64,000 bases of DNA from Rhodocytophaga rosea (GTDB taxonomy: Bacteria; Bacteroidota; Bacteroidia; Cytophagales; 172606-1). The stretch is taken from the NCBI RefSeq assembly GCF_010119975.1, contig NZ_CP048222.1, positions 6,734,501 through 6,798,500 of the forward strand, in the 5' to 3' direction. Both the position numbers and the translations under genes were made by a program. The notes under the pieces were generated by a model. It was not told the origin of the DNA. It made no database searches and saw nothing but the letters and a program-made list of their open reading frames with translations. Positions 44,478 through 53,219 of the stretch are shown piece by piece. Every line of letters begins with the position of its first letter. Position 1 is the first letter of the stretch.

Positions 44478-45395
44478 TCAAGCAAATAAATTAACAGGTT
44501 TGGATTTATTTATAACCGGAGTTCCTTTTTCGTAGCGGTGTATTAGTTTATCAGGGATAAAAGCTAGATCAGATGCTCTCATAAAATCTCCGAGTAAAGT
44601 ACCGGTACAATAATTATCAATATTCGGTGCTCCATTCTGTGTAACTACATCATCAATATGAACCGTTCTGAAGTCAATACTCCATCTGGTTTTGCCGGAA
44701 GTATTAGGAACAGTAGAGTGCATCTGAGCGCCTGAAAATAAAATAATACCTCCTACTTTACAAATGACACGTATTTGTTGGCTGGTGTCTATAGATTCTA
44801 GGGGCTCTGGCCGTTTACGGGTATCCTTTAATTTTAATGATGCTATTCTCCGACCCTCTGCATACCACTCATGGCAACTGTATCCAACAGAGCTATTCTT
44901 TATTGGATTATCCCAATAATTAGGATGAAATGCCAGGCAATTTTCAGGCTCAATATCAAAAATAGGTATCCACCAGTTAAGTTGACTAAGAGGCGCCGAA
45001 AACCAGGTATCTCTATGAGCCTGAAAAGAATAGGCCAATCCTGTTGTTAAATATTGATCACTTGTTGAAGTGCGCATGCGTGGCAAGTCAAAATATGTTT
45101 TATTTAAATCGCAACCCAATTCTTTCAATATATTTTGTACTAAGTGCCTTGAATGCGGATGGTTAATAAATTTAGGCTTTAGCTCTGATAGAATCTCTGT
45201 GTATTTTTCGGTTGGAATATGATATTGTGCAACGGTTGGATTTACATTTCCAAAATGGTCATAGATCAATTCTCGTGCAAATTCGCATAAAGCCAATGCA
45301 CTTTTACTGGGAGAATATATAAATAATTGCCCATTATATAATAATTGCCGTCTGGCATTATCCTCCATCGCGGAATCGAAGTAGAGTGTATTCAT
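44478..45395 (-). CDS. PhyH-like Fe(II)/2-oxoglutarate dioxygenase
   Basis: A 305-residue protein with the metal triad of the phytanoyl-CoA dioxygenase type: HRD (His127-x-Asp129 in QAHRDTWFS), His226 in GAQMHST, and Arg237 in KTRWSIDFR for 2-oxoglutarate. The two-step motif LNWWIPIFDIEPENCLAFHP lies between. Enzymes of this kind hydroxylate small metabolites or peptides. I chose the ATG at 45395 (MNTLYF), because the upstream extension looks non-coding. It is encoded opposite to the glycan genes that follow, and may act on the same product. Confidence 0.8.
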   Translation of the reverse strand: MNTLYFDSAMEDNARRQLLYNGQLFIYSPSKSALALCEFARELIYDHFGNVNPTVAQYHIPTEKYTEILSELKPKFINHPHSRHLVQNILKELGCDLNKTYFDLPRMRTSTSDQYLTTGLAYSFQAHRDTWFSAPLSQLNWWIPIFDIEPENCLAFHPNYWDNPIKNSSVGYSCHEWYAEGRRIASLKLKDTRKRPEPLESIDTSQQIRVICKVGGIILFSGAQMHSTVPNTSGKTRWSIDFRTVHIDDVVTQNGAPNIDNYCTGTLLGDFMRASDLAFIPDKLIHRYEKGTPVINKSKPVNLFA

Positions 45396-45970
45396 AGCAC
45401 GATATTTACTTGAAAATATCAAAAGCGATTTAGGTTATCTAAAAGGTCGATTTACATTAAGTCAACCTTAAATACTATACTGTATTATAATAAAATTGTT
45501 ATATATAAATACTGAATTTGGTTAATATAAAAATTGTATAAATTATATAAACCAATTACTAAATAAAGACAAAAGGATGATTCAAAAGATTAAAAATCAA
45601 TTAAATATTTAATTGATTATAAAAAAAAGAAGATATTAGTGTCGTAAATAATATTCAAATCATTACTTAAATTATTAACAGTATTCAAGTTTATAAACTA
45701 AAAAATATTAATTAATAAAATTATTTTTTAAGATGATGGCTTTCAAAATAAGCCTGCAAGTTTATAATTGGCACAATGGCTGTGACATATTTTTTAGAAC
45801 ATACTAAGACATTACATATGTTTTTATTATGCACTTCTGGAAAATACGTACAATTGTATAATTTGTTGTGAATTTTATAGCTTATTAAATTTATCTAAAT
45901 ATCAGAATATATTAATAGTGAATAATTACATCTTTTATAAGTTTATCGGCTGCAAAGAGATCTCCAGTAT
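45396..45970. other. AT-rich divergent gap
   Basis: About 575 bases of very AT-rich sequence between two divergent genes. It must contain promoters for both, but I cannot identify a clear one. No hairpin or open frame. Confidence 0.5.
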
Positions 45971-47209
45971 ATGAAACAGTTTCTTACAAAAGTTAGAGGA
46001 AAAACGTTGAACGTTTTAAGAAAAGTAATTTATTACAATCATAAATATAAGCCTAAGGGTTCATTCGTTTCAACAAAAGAATATGTACAGGCACATAAAG
46101 ATTCTGGTGTAAAATATTATGAAATATTTCCCGATCAGGTAACTACGCTTGAGATCCCAACTGATTTGCTCCCTATATTATCTCCTTGGAGTGTTTATGA
46201 TACTTTTGATCCTACACGTGAGAGAACTCTTTATGTAATAACTAATTATGTGGTTTCGGTAGTGCCTAAAGGTAGGCTTTATTCGAATAACATTGATATG
46301 GTAGCTGTGATTACTCAGGATAACTTTTTACTGGCTGATGTTTCCTTTCAATATCATATGCATAGGAAGGCAAGGCCACAGGAAAATAAAGTATTTAAGC
46401 AGAATTATTTCATTGCTCCTAAAAAATATAAAGGTGTAGTATTTAATATGCTCGCTGGAGGGGGCCCAATTATCAATTATGGGCACTGGTTAATAGATGT
46501 TGTACCAAGAATTCATTTATTAAAAAAATCAGGATGGTTTGATAAAGTAGACTGGTTTGTTGTACCAAATTATAGGATTGACTTTCAAAAAGATACTTTA
46601 AGGCTTTTGGGAGTAAGTGCTGATAAAATAATTATAGGTACCGATCAATTACATATTGAGGCAGATACTCTGATTTCTTCTACAGCTCCAAGAGGAGATC
46701 GTAGCTATTTGATGCCAGATTGGGTAGTTGACTTTCATAGAAAAGCTTATATCAACCCCAATATTGATGAAAAGAAATATCCATCTATGATTTATATTAC
46801 GAGGAGAGATGGTAAAGCCCGTAAAGTCCTGAATGAACCTGAATTAATTACTACATTGGAAAGCTATGGATGCAAATGTTTAGAACTGAGGTCTTATTCA
46901 TTCGTGGAAAAAGTAAACTTATTTAATGCTGCTAAAGTGATCATTTCGGTAACGGGGGCAGGCTTGGCTAATGTAATGTATTGTAATAAAAGTGCAAAAG
47001 TGATAGAGATTTTTCCAGATGTTCTTATTCATACTTTTAATTATAATCTAGCAGAGGTTGTTGGCTTAGATTTTTACTTCATGGTTTGCAAAGCTGAAAC
47101 CGGAGCAAAAAATCTTACGGAGGCAAATGATGCGAATATCACAGTGGATATAGTAGCATTAAAAAAACTAATGGATGAAGAAATATTTAAAAAGGTAGAC
47201 TTGTATTAG
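45971..47209 (+). CDS. GT61-family glycosyltransferase
   Basis: A 412-residue protein of glycosyltransferase family 61 (DUF563), with NYGHWLIDVVPRIHLLK, DWFVVPNYR, IYITRRDGKARKVLNE and the late SVTGAGLANVMYCNKSAKVIEIFP block. The family transfers xylose or N-acetylglucosamine in eukaryotes and various sugars in bacterial surface glycans; the donor here is unknown. No membrane helix is visible, so it acts in the cytosol before export. It is separated by large AT-rich gaps on both sides. Confidence 0.88.
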   Translation: MKQFLTKVRGKTLNVLRKVIYYNHKYKPKGSFVSTKEYVQAHKDSGVKYYEIFPDQVTTLEIPTDLLPILSPWSVYDTFDPTRERTLYVITNYVVSVVPKGRLYSNNIDMVAVITQDNFLLADVSFQYHMHRKARPQENKVFKQNYFIAPKKYKGVVFNMLAGGGPIINYGHWLIDVVPRIHLLKKSGWFDKVDWFVVPNYRIDFQKDTLRLLGVSADKIIIGTDQLHIEADTLISSTAPRGDRSYLMPDWVVDFHRKAYINPNIDEKKYPSMIYITRRDGKARKVLNEPELITTLESYGCKCLELRSYSFVEKVNLFNAAKVIISVTGAGLANVMYCNKSAKVIEIFPDVLIHTFNYNLAEVVGLDFYFMVCKAETGAKNLTEANDANITVDIVALKKLMDEEIFKKVDLY

Positions 47210-47879
47210 AGATAAAGAGGGTCATTTTAATATACTTCCTAATGATGTATAGAATTTAATTGCTAGTGGCATATTTAATACGATAGATCAACCACAAAGT
47301 ATTGCATATAAATTATAATTTTATTAAGGAAATAAATGTATTTTTTTGGGTAATTATTAAAACATTCTAAGAGTTTAAAATTGATATTATATAATTTGTA
47401 ACTCACTCTTATGTTATTTTTGTTAGATAAACTAAATAGCTTTATATATTATAACACAATCTCTTATCTTTATTCCTGGTATTTGATAAATAGTTTTTCT
47501 AAATACTACTAATTGTGTGGTTGTTCATTAATATTAATTTTTGTTAAAATTATAATAATTCCGGGTTACATATACCTATCACAAAGTATGTATGAATAAT
47601 ACACATGTAAGTTTTAATGAGTATAATAAAGTTTAAAAAATTAATAAGTTTAAACGAAATATAGTAGAGAACTAATTATAAACTTGCAATTTCAGTTAGA
47701 TATAAGGTGAGTTTTCATCTAAGTAATTTTATACTTAGAATTTTACCTTGAGCGATTAAATAATAACCTATCGGTTTTTTATAACATTGAAAGTGGTCTT
47801 TACCCAGTAAATTGTTTTTAATTGTACTATTCATAATATTTACTTAATTATTTTATAACTAATATTTTACTAATCAAGT
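47210..47879. other. AT-rich gap without gene
   Basis: About 670 bases, strongly AT-rich, no supported open frame on either strand and no hairpin. Its length and composition are like those of recently acquired DNA or a decayed gene, but I see no family remnant. Confidence 0.5.
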
Positions 47880-49109
47880 ATGAAATGTCGCTTTTGTGAA
47901 CATCAATTAGAGCATACCTTCGTAGATCTGGTAAGTAGCCCTCCAGCTAATTCTTTCTTGACTCAACAGAACCTATTAGAGCCGGAAATGTATTTCCCTT
48001 TAAGATTATTTACCTGTGATAATTGCTTTCTTGTCCAAATTGATGAATACAAAAAAGCACAAGAAATTTTTAGCAGTGATTATGTTTACTTTTCTTCCTA
48101 TTCTAAAAGCTGGCTGGCTCATGCGAAAAAATATACTGAGCATATGATCAGTCGTTTTGGGTTCAATGAGCAATCTTTTATTATGGAAATAGCCTCTAAT
48201 GATGGTTATTTACTACAATATTTTAAGGAGAAACATATTCCGGTTTTAGGTATTGAGCCTACCTTAAATACAGCAGAGGTTGCCCGGTTAAAAGGAATTC
48301 TTACTATTTCTGATTATTTTGGAGAAAGTCTTGCAAATAAATTATTGATTGAAAATATGACAGCTGACCTATTAATTGGAAATAATGTGTTAGCGCATGT
48401 ACCTGATATCAATGATTTTGTAGCGGGATTGAAAATTGTATTGAAAGAGCAAGGAATTATCACTATGGAATTTCCGCATCTGCTAAAGTTGATTGAGCAT
48501 GTTGAATTCGATACTATTTATCATGAGCATTTTTCATATTTATCCTTCAATACTGTAAGTAAAATCTTTGCATCTCATGGCCTAGAAATGTTTGATGTAC
48601 AGGAGATTACTACACATGGAGGCTCTTTACGCATCTTTGCCAAACATTTTGAAGATAAGAGTAAGAGTATTAGTCCTTCGGTTGAATTGTTGTTAAATAA
48701 GGAGAAAGAGGCTGGTATCACAACTTCTGCCTATTACGATGACTTCCAGCAAAAAGTAGATATGATTAAATATAATTTTTTAGATTTTGTTCTTCTCCAA
48801 AGAAAAAACAATAAAAAGGTAATTGCTTATGGAGCTGCAGCAAAAGGCAATACTTTTTTAAACTATTGCGGTATAAAAGGTGATGATCTGATTCAATTTG
48901 TAGTAGATGCTTCTCCTTATAAACAAAATAAATTTTTACCTGGCAGCCATTTACCTGTGTATTCTGAAGAAAGAATTAAAGAATATAAGCCTGACTACAT
49001 AATTATACTCGCCTGGAATTTGAAAGATGAAATTATGGAGCAATTAAGCTATATTAGGGAATGGAATGGAAAATTTGTGATGTGTATACCTCAAATGAAA
49101 ATACTATAA
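47880..49109 (+). CDS. Sugar C-methyltransferase (TylC3/NovU-like)
   Basis: A 409-residue SAM-dependent methyltransferase with the N-terminal zinc motif MKCRFC and FTCDNC (Cys3, Cys6, Cys46, Cys49), the SAM-binding pattern MEIASNDGYLLQYF (about 100), HYEHFSYL-like text (YHEHFSYLS) and a C-terminal domain starting AYGAAAKGNTFLNYCGI. This arrangement is diagnostic of enzymes that add a methyl group to C3 of nucleotide-linked keto-sugars. It is followed by a DegT aminotransferase gene after 32 bases. The pair suggests a branched amino or methylated sugar. Confidence 0.9.
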   Translation: MKCRFCEHQLEHTFVDLVSSPPANSFLTQQNLLEPEMYFPLRLFTCDNCFLVQIDEYKKAQEIFSSDYVYFSSYSKSWLAHAKKYTEHMISRFGFNEQSFIMEIASNDGYLLQYFKEKHIPVLGIEPTLNTAEVARLKGILTISDYFGESLANKLLIENMTADLLIGNNVLAHVPDINDFVAGLKIVLKEQGIITMEFPHLLKLIEHVEFDTIYHEHFSYLSFNTVSKIFASHGLEMFDVQEITTHGGSLRIFAKHFEDKSKSISPSVELLLNKEKEAGITTSAYYDDFQQKVDMIKYNFLDFVLLQRKNNKKVIAYGAAAKGNTFLNYCGIKGDDLIQFVVDASPYKQNKFLPGSHLPVYSEERIKEYKPDYIIILAWNLKDEIMEQLSYIREWNGKFVMCIPQMKIL

Positions 49110-49141
49110 TTTTATTTACCTAATTTCTGAGTCTATATCCT

Positions 49142-50266
49142 ATGAAAAAAATTCCTATCTATCAACCCTCTGTTACCGAACTGGAAATATCATATGCAGT
49201 AGATGCTGTAAAAAATGGATGGGGGGAAAATTGTTATGCTTATATCAAACGTTTTGAAAAAGATTTTGCTGCCTATACCGGCTCGTCCTACTCTTTAGCA
49301 ACTTCCTCTTGTACAGGCGCAATTCATTTGGCTTTAGCTGCAATGGGTGTTAAGGCTGGCGATGAAGTAATCATGGGTGATATAAATTGGATAGCTTCTG
49401 CAGCGCCAATTACGTATTTGGGAGCTAAACCAGTATTTGTCGATGTATTAGAAGATAGCTGGTGTATCGATCCATCAAAAATAGAAGCAGCCATTACTGA
49501 GAAAACTAAAGTAATTCTTGCAGTAGATTTATATGGCAACTTAGCTGAAATGGATCAAATTGTAGCCATTGCAAAAAAACATAATTTGTATGTGCTTGAA
49601 GATGCTGCTGAAGCATTAGGTTCAGTATTCAGAGGCAAAAAGGCAGGTAGTTGGGGTGATATAGGTGTGTTTTCTTTTCATGGAGCTAAAATTATGACTA
49701 CAGGTGAAGGTGGTATGCTTGTTACGGATAATGCAGCTTTAATGGAAAGAGTAAGAATATTATCTGACCATGGTAGAGATCCTAAAGTAAATAGAACTTT
49801 CTGGATGGCAGAATTAGGTTATAAATATAAGATGTCCAACCTGCAAGCGGCCATGGGCTGTGCACAGCTTGAAAGAGTAGATGAATTAGTTAATAAGCGG
49901 CGGGATATTTTTAATTGGTATACTGAATACTTAGCTGATCTGCCCGGAATTGTTCTGAATCCTGAGCCATCCTACACTATCAATTGCTACTGGATGCCTA
50001 CTATTGTTTTTGACAAAGCCCTTAATATAGAGGCACATGAGGTAATTAATTATTTGAAAGAACAGAATATAGATAGCAGACCATTCTTTTATCCCCTTTC
50101 TTCTTTACCAATGTTTGAAAAAGCAGAAGAAAATAAGGTGTCCTATAATCTTTATAAGAGGGCTCTTAATTTACCAAGCAACTTCAGTTTAACCCGTGAA
50201 GATATTAAGCAGGTGTGTCAGGCAATAAGGACGTATGTTAATAAAGTATTAGTTCCAGTAAATTAA
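49142..50266 (+). CDS. DegT/DnrJ/EryC1-family aminotransferase
   Basis: A 374-residue PLP-dependent aminotransferase acting on keto-sugars. VLEDAAEALGSVFRGKKAGSWGD has the Asp that binds PLP, and Lys183 in FSFHGAKIMTTGEGG is the Schiff-base residue. The enzyme probably makes an amino sugar from a keto intermediate; alternatively it catalyses a dehydration, as in the colitose-type group. It shares a transcript with the C-methyltransferase upstream and with the 2OG oxygenase downstream (37-base gap). Confidence 0.92.
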   Translation: MKKIPIYQPSVTELEISYAVDAVKNGWGENCYAYIKRFEKDFAAYTGSSYSLATSSCTGAIHLALAAMGVKAGDEVIMGDINWIASAAPITYLGAKPVFVDVLEDSWCIDPSKIEAAITEKTKVILAVDLYGNLAEMDQIVAIAKKHNLYVLEDAAEALGSVFRGKKAGSWGDIGVFSFHGAKIMTTGEGGMLVTDNAALMERVRILSDHGRDPKVNRTFWMAELGYKYKMSNLQAAMGCAQLERVDELVNKRRDIFNWYTEYLADLPGIVLNPEPSYTINCYWMPTIVFDKALNIEAHEVINYLKEQNIDSRPFFYPLSSLPMFEKAEENKVSYNLYKRALNLPSNFSLTREDIKQVCQAIRTYVNKVLVPVN

Positions 50267-50303
50267 CTTTAAACGACTAACAACAAATTTTATACTCAAT
50301 ATA

Positions 50304-51092
50304 ATGGAAACAACTGTAATAACTAAACAACTAAACCCTACTGGTATCTTTGATGATTCAAAGTATGCAAAGCTTGCCTTAGATAATAGAGAAAAATATC
50401 AAACAGCTAATCCTTTTCCCCATATTGCTTTAGATAATTTTATTGATGAGCCATTAGCCAAAGCGTTGGCTGCTGAAATTCCAAAGCCTGGTGATATCAG
50501 CTGGGTTGCTACTGATAATGCTGGAAATAGAAGAAGATATCAGCATGATGAGCGGAAATTTACTCCTCTTGTCAGAATGATGCTCCGTGAGATGAATTCT
50601 CGCCAGTTTTTACTCTTTTTAGAAACCCTTACAGGTATAGAAAATCTTATACCGGATCCTTATTTTATTGGTGGAGGGGTACATTCTTCTGGAACAGGCG
50701 ATTTCCTAAATGTACATGCAGATTTTAACTGGCATCATAAACTTCATGCCCATAGGAGAATTAATGCACTTCTATATTTAAATGAGAACTGGCAGGAGTC
50801 TTGGCATGGGGGGCTTGAATTCTGGAATACAGAAATGACACAGGCTGTTAAAACATATTCGCCTATTATTAATAGATTAATTGTATTTAACACCACACAG
50901 AACTCTAATCATGGTGTTCCTACGCCATTAGCATGCCCTGAAGATGTTCGTCGTATTACTTTAAATTTATATTATTATACTACAAAGCGGGAGGATGAAT
51001 TAGCTGACCCCCATTTTACAAAGTATAAAACTATCAATTCTCCTTTTGCAATGGGGCTTGGGGAAGACTATCGTAAATCAGGTGAAGAATAA
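50304..51092 (+). CDS. 2OG-Fe(II) oxygenase (prolyl hydroxylase-like)
   Basis: A 262-residue oxygenase with the iron triad His138-x-Asp140 (FLNVHADFNWH), His203 (SNHGVP) and Arg at 216-217 (VRRITLNLYY) in a jelly-roll fold (RRINALLYLNENW). It resembles 2OG-Fe(II) oxygenases that hydroxylate amino acids or sugars. It is the third gene of the methyltransferase-aminotransferase unit, so a role in finishing a modified sugar or amino-sugar conjugate is the simplest guess. Two hairpins follow. Confidence 0.85.
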   Translation: METTVITKQLNPTGIFDDSKYAKLALDNREKYQTANPFPHIALDNFIDEPLAKALAAEIPKPGDISWVATDNAGNRRRYQHDERKFTPLVRMMLREMNSRQFLLFLETLTGIENLIPDPYFIGGGVHSSGTGDFLNVHADFNWHHKLHAHRRINALLYLNENWQESWHGGLEFWNTEMTQAVKTYSPIINRLIVFNTTQNSNHGVPTPLACPEDVRRITLNLYYYTTKREDELADPHFTKYKTINSPFAMGLGEDYRKSGEE

Positions 51093-51109
51093 AAATGTAA
51101 TTCTTTCTG

Positions 51110-51140
51110 CTTATCAGGTAATGTAAAACTCCCTGATAAG
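51110..51140 (+). terminator. Hairpin after oxygenase gene
   Basis: CTTATCAGG (51110-51118) pairs with CCTGATAAG (51132-51140). A second weak hairpin (AGAGAG/CTCTCT) follows. There is no long T-run, so termination may be weak. Confidence 0.45.
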
Positions 51141-51266
51141 TAGAGAGAATTAATATTGATCTCTCTTGTTTTTAGGGATATATTTGAGACAAATGAGGTA
51201 AGAATTCTATTCAGACTTATTATTGGTCCATGCTTTTTCATATAAAGCAGATTCCTATATTCTATT

Positions 51267-51315
51267 GCCAAATGCCGCTGATATACTGAATTTCAGTATA
51301 TCAGCGGCATTTGGC
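51267..51315. terminator. Perfect 24-bp palindrome, likely terminator
   Basis: Bases 51267-51290 are the exact complement of 51292-51315 around one central base. It lies between converging transcripts (the oxygenase and a lipoprotein gene), which fits a bidirectional terminator, though it has no long T-run and could instead be a protein-binding site. Confidence 0.6.
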
Positions 51316-51332
51316 TTTACATTGAGTTCAGA

Positions 51333-51941
51333 TTATATGACATCTAGGGCTGCCAGAATAATGATTACCAGACCTACTGTAACGCCGATTGCACCCAGAG
51401 TATATAATAATCCGCCGTCGGTAATCAGAGATCCGATAATAATCAGAGCAAGGCCTAATACACCAATCAGAATACCAGTACGGATATCCGGGTCCAGAGC
51501 ATTTGCTTTTTTATCCTTTCTGATATCAAATTTTTTGTGAGCTTTCTCCACTTTCTTAACTGCTGCCTTTAATGCCATTTTTACAAACGTAGACTTCGCT
51601 TTTTTTACAGCTTTTGTAGCTTGTACTGCGTTGGCCGTTTTAGATTGTTCCAGTTGAAGCTGTTTTGCCGTTTCATAGACTGAGGGTGGTGTAGAAGTAA
51701 GTCTGGATTGAGTAGAAGCAGCGGCTGGCTCATCAGTGATTTCAGTTGATGTAGCTGTTAACTCGTCATCATCCGAAAGTGTAGCCGATGAAAGCGTTGC
51801 TTCGGTAACTGGCATCTGTTGCGGGAGATCAGAAGTAGAAACCTGGGCAATTTTTGGCGAACTACAAGCCAGTTGAAAAAATAACACGGCTACTGCTCCG
51901 TATACAGAGAGTTGTTTAGATGAAGTAGGAAAATATTTCAT
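51333..51941 (-). CDS. Lipoprotein with paired C-terminal helices
   Basis: A 202-residue lipoprotein (lipobox FFQLAC, Cys26) with a Ser/Thr/Pro-rich middle, a Lys-rich helix (FVKMALKAAVKKVEKAHKKF) and two hydrophobic C-terminal helices (about 152-200). It is a paralogue of the gene at 52046, with the same order of parts and similar Lys-rich helix. No domain family is recognised. The two may act together in the envelope. Confidence 0.7.
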   Translation of the reverse strand: MKYFPTSSKQLSVYGAVAVLFFQLACSSPKIAQVSTSDLPQQMPVTEATLSSATLSDDDELTATSTEITDEPAAASTQSRLTSTPPSVYETAKQLQLEQSKTANAVQATKAVKKAKSTFVKMALKAAVKKVEKAHKKFDIRKDKKANALDPDIRTGILIGVLGLALIIIGSLITDGGLLYTLGAIGVTVGLVIIILAALDVI

Positions 51942-52045
51942 ACAATTAATAAGTGGGTTAGGTTAAATGGAAGTTTGCCTGAAAAATGTAGTAGGGCAAA
52001 GCCAGGCTTCATTGTCCTGCCTATCGTATGATATTATGAAGCTCC

Positions 52046-52675
52046 TTATAATATGGCAAGCAGCAGGAATATCAGACCAGCCAGTGAAGCAACCGAACCC
52101 AATACATAGAGTAAGGTGGTATTGCCAACCAAAACCAGAACCAAACCAGCCAGCAGTAGTATAATGCCTGCCACAAGATAGCGATTGTTGTTAATTTCCT
52201 GTTCTTGAGTAGTGCCGGTAATGTCTTTTTTCTGAAGTTTTTCTGCTTTCTTCACGATGCTTTTCATCATCATCCGGGCTGGCAAGGAAAGTTTTTTCTG
52301 TATCTGCCTTGCAGAAGAAGTTTTTTCCTGGGCTACTGGCATGGTTGTTTTTGCGACAGGTGCACGTACCAATTCCGCCGGATGAGCCAGTGTAGTCAAA
52401 TCTATAGTAGATAGATCTGCCTGTGTGGAGGCACCCGCTGGCATATCTTCTGAATCGTTAGTTTCTACAGATATCTGCATCAATGATGGTTCCTGAGGTA
52501 TAGGTTCCTCAGTCGTTGCTGTCATCTGCGCTTGTGCCAACTTAGTTTCTGTTTGTATTGCCAATCCGGCATCTGCAGCTGTTTGCAATCGGGAGGTTTG
52601 GCAGGATGGAAGCAGAAATATACTAAACAGGCTTACGATCAGGACGTAAGAGAGTATTGTGTAATTTTTCTTCAT
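52046..52675 (-). CDS. Paralogous lipoprotein with C-terminal helices
   Basis: A 209-residue lipoprotein (lipobox LLPSC, Cys25) with a long Ser/Thr/Glu-rich region, a Lys-rich helix (ARMMMKSIVKKAEKLQKK) and two hydrophobic C-terminal helices (about 155-205). It repeats the architecture of its downstream neighbour at 51333, pointing to a tandem duplication with strong drift. No known domain. It is transcribed before its paralogue. Confidence 0.7.
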   Translation of the reverse strand: MKKNYTILSYVLIVSLFSIFLLPSCQTSRLQTAADAGLAIQTETKLAQAQMTATTEEPIPQEPSLMQISVETNDSEDMPAGASTQADLSTIDLTTLAHPAELVRAPVAKTTMPVAQEKTSSARQIQKKLSLPARMMMKSIVKKAEKLQKKDITGTTQEQEINNNRYLVAGIILLLAGLVLVLVGNTTLLYVLGSVASLAGLIFLLLAIL

Positions 52676-53219
52676 AGTTTAGGTATCGATTTGTGATCAA
52701 TACTTATTTTACGGGCAAATGGTTGCACAGTTTAACTTACACTACTATTTATTTTACAGACTAGTGAGTGGCTATATATTTGAAAATGAGCGCTTAAGTA
52801 CTATCCTGTATTTTCATATGTTCAGATATTCCCTATAGTTTGCAACCTACCATACACACAATTATTAATAGGTAGTATTTACTCCGGCTAACCAATAGAA
52901 ATAGTATACCTGCTAATTTTCAATGGTTTATAATTGGAAGAGCTGGTTTGCATAAAAATTATTTCCGGGTTTAACAACTGTAATTGTATTTTTATATATT
53001 TACCCTCCCAAAGCTACAGACCCATGAAGCTCCGTTAAGTTTTTCCTCTCTTCTCTGCGGATCACCTGCATTCCGCTGACTGGCATAAGCTCCGGCTTGT
53101 TATGTGCTGCATCTAATTTCTATTACTCATACTCATTTGCTGTATTTATTACCTCTGGTGACAATTAACACCTGTACAACAGCAATTTTTCTATCAGTCA
53201 TTTTTACAATCTTTTATTT
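52676..53219. other. Divergent gap upstream of MATE gene
   Basis: About 540 bases. The right half (52990-53130) has a more balanced base composition than its surroundings and might hold a structured leader for the MATE gene, but I recognise no riboswitch motif. No open frame. Confidence 0.45.

Noticed and set aside
52990-53130. Possible riboswitch or structured leader before the MATE gene.
   Set aside because: No known riboswitch core was recognised and no stable hairpin could be drawn by eye.
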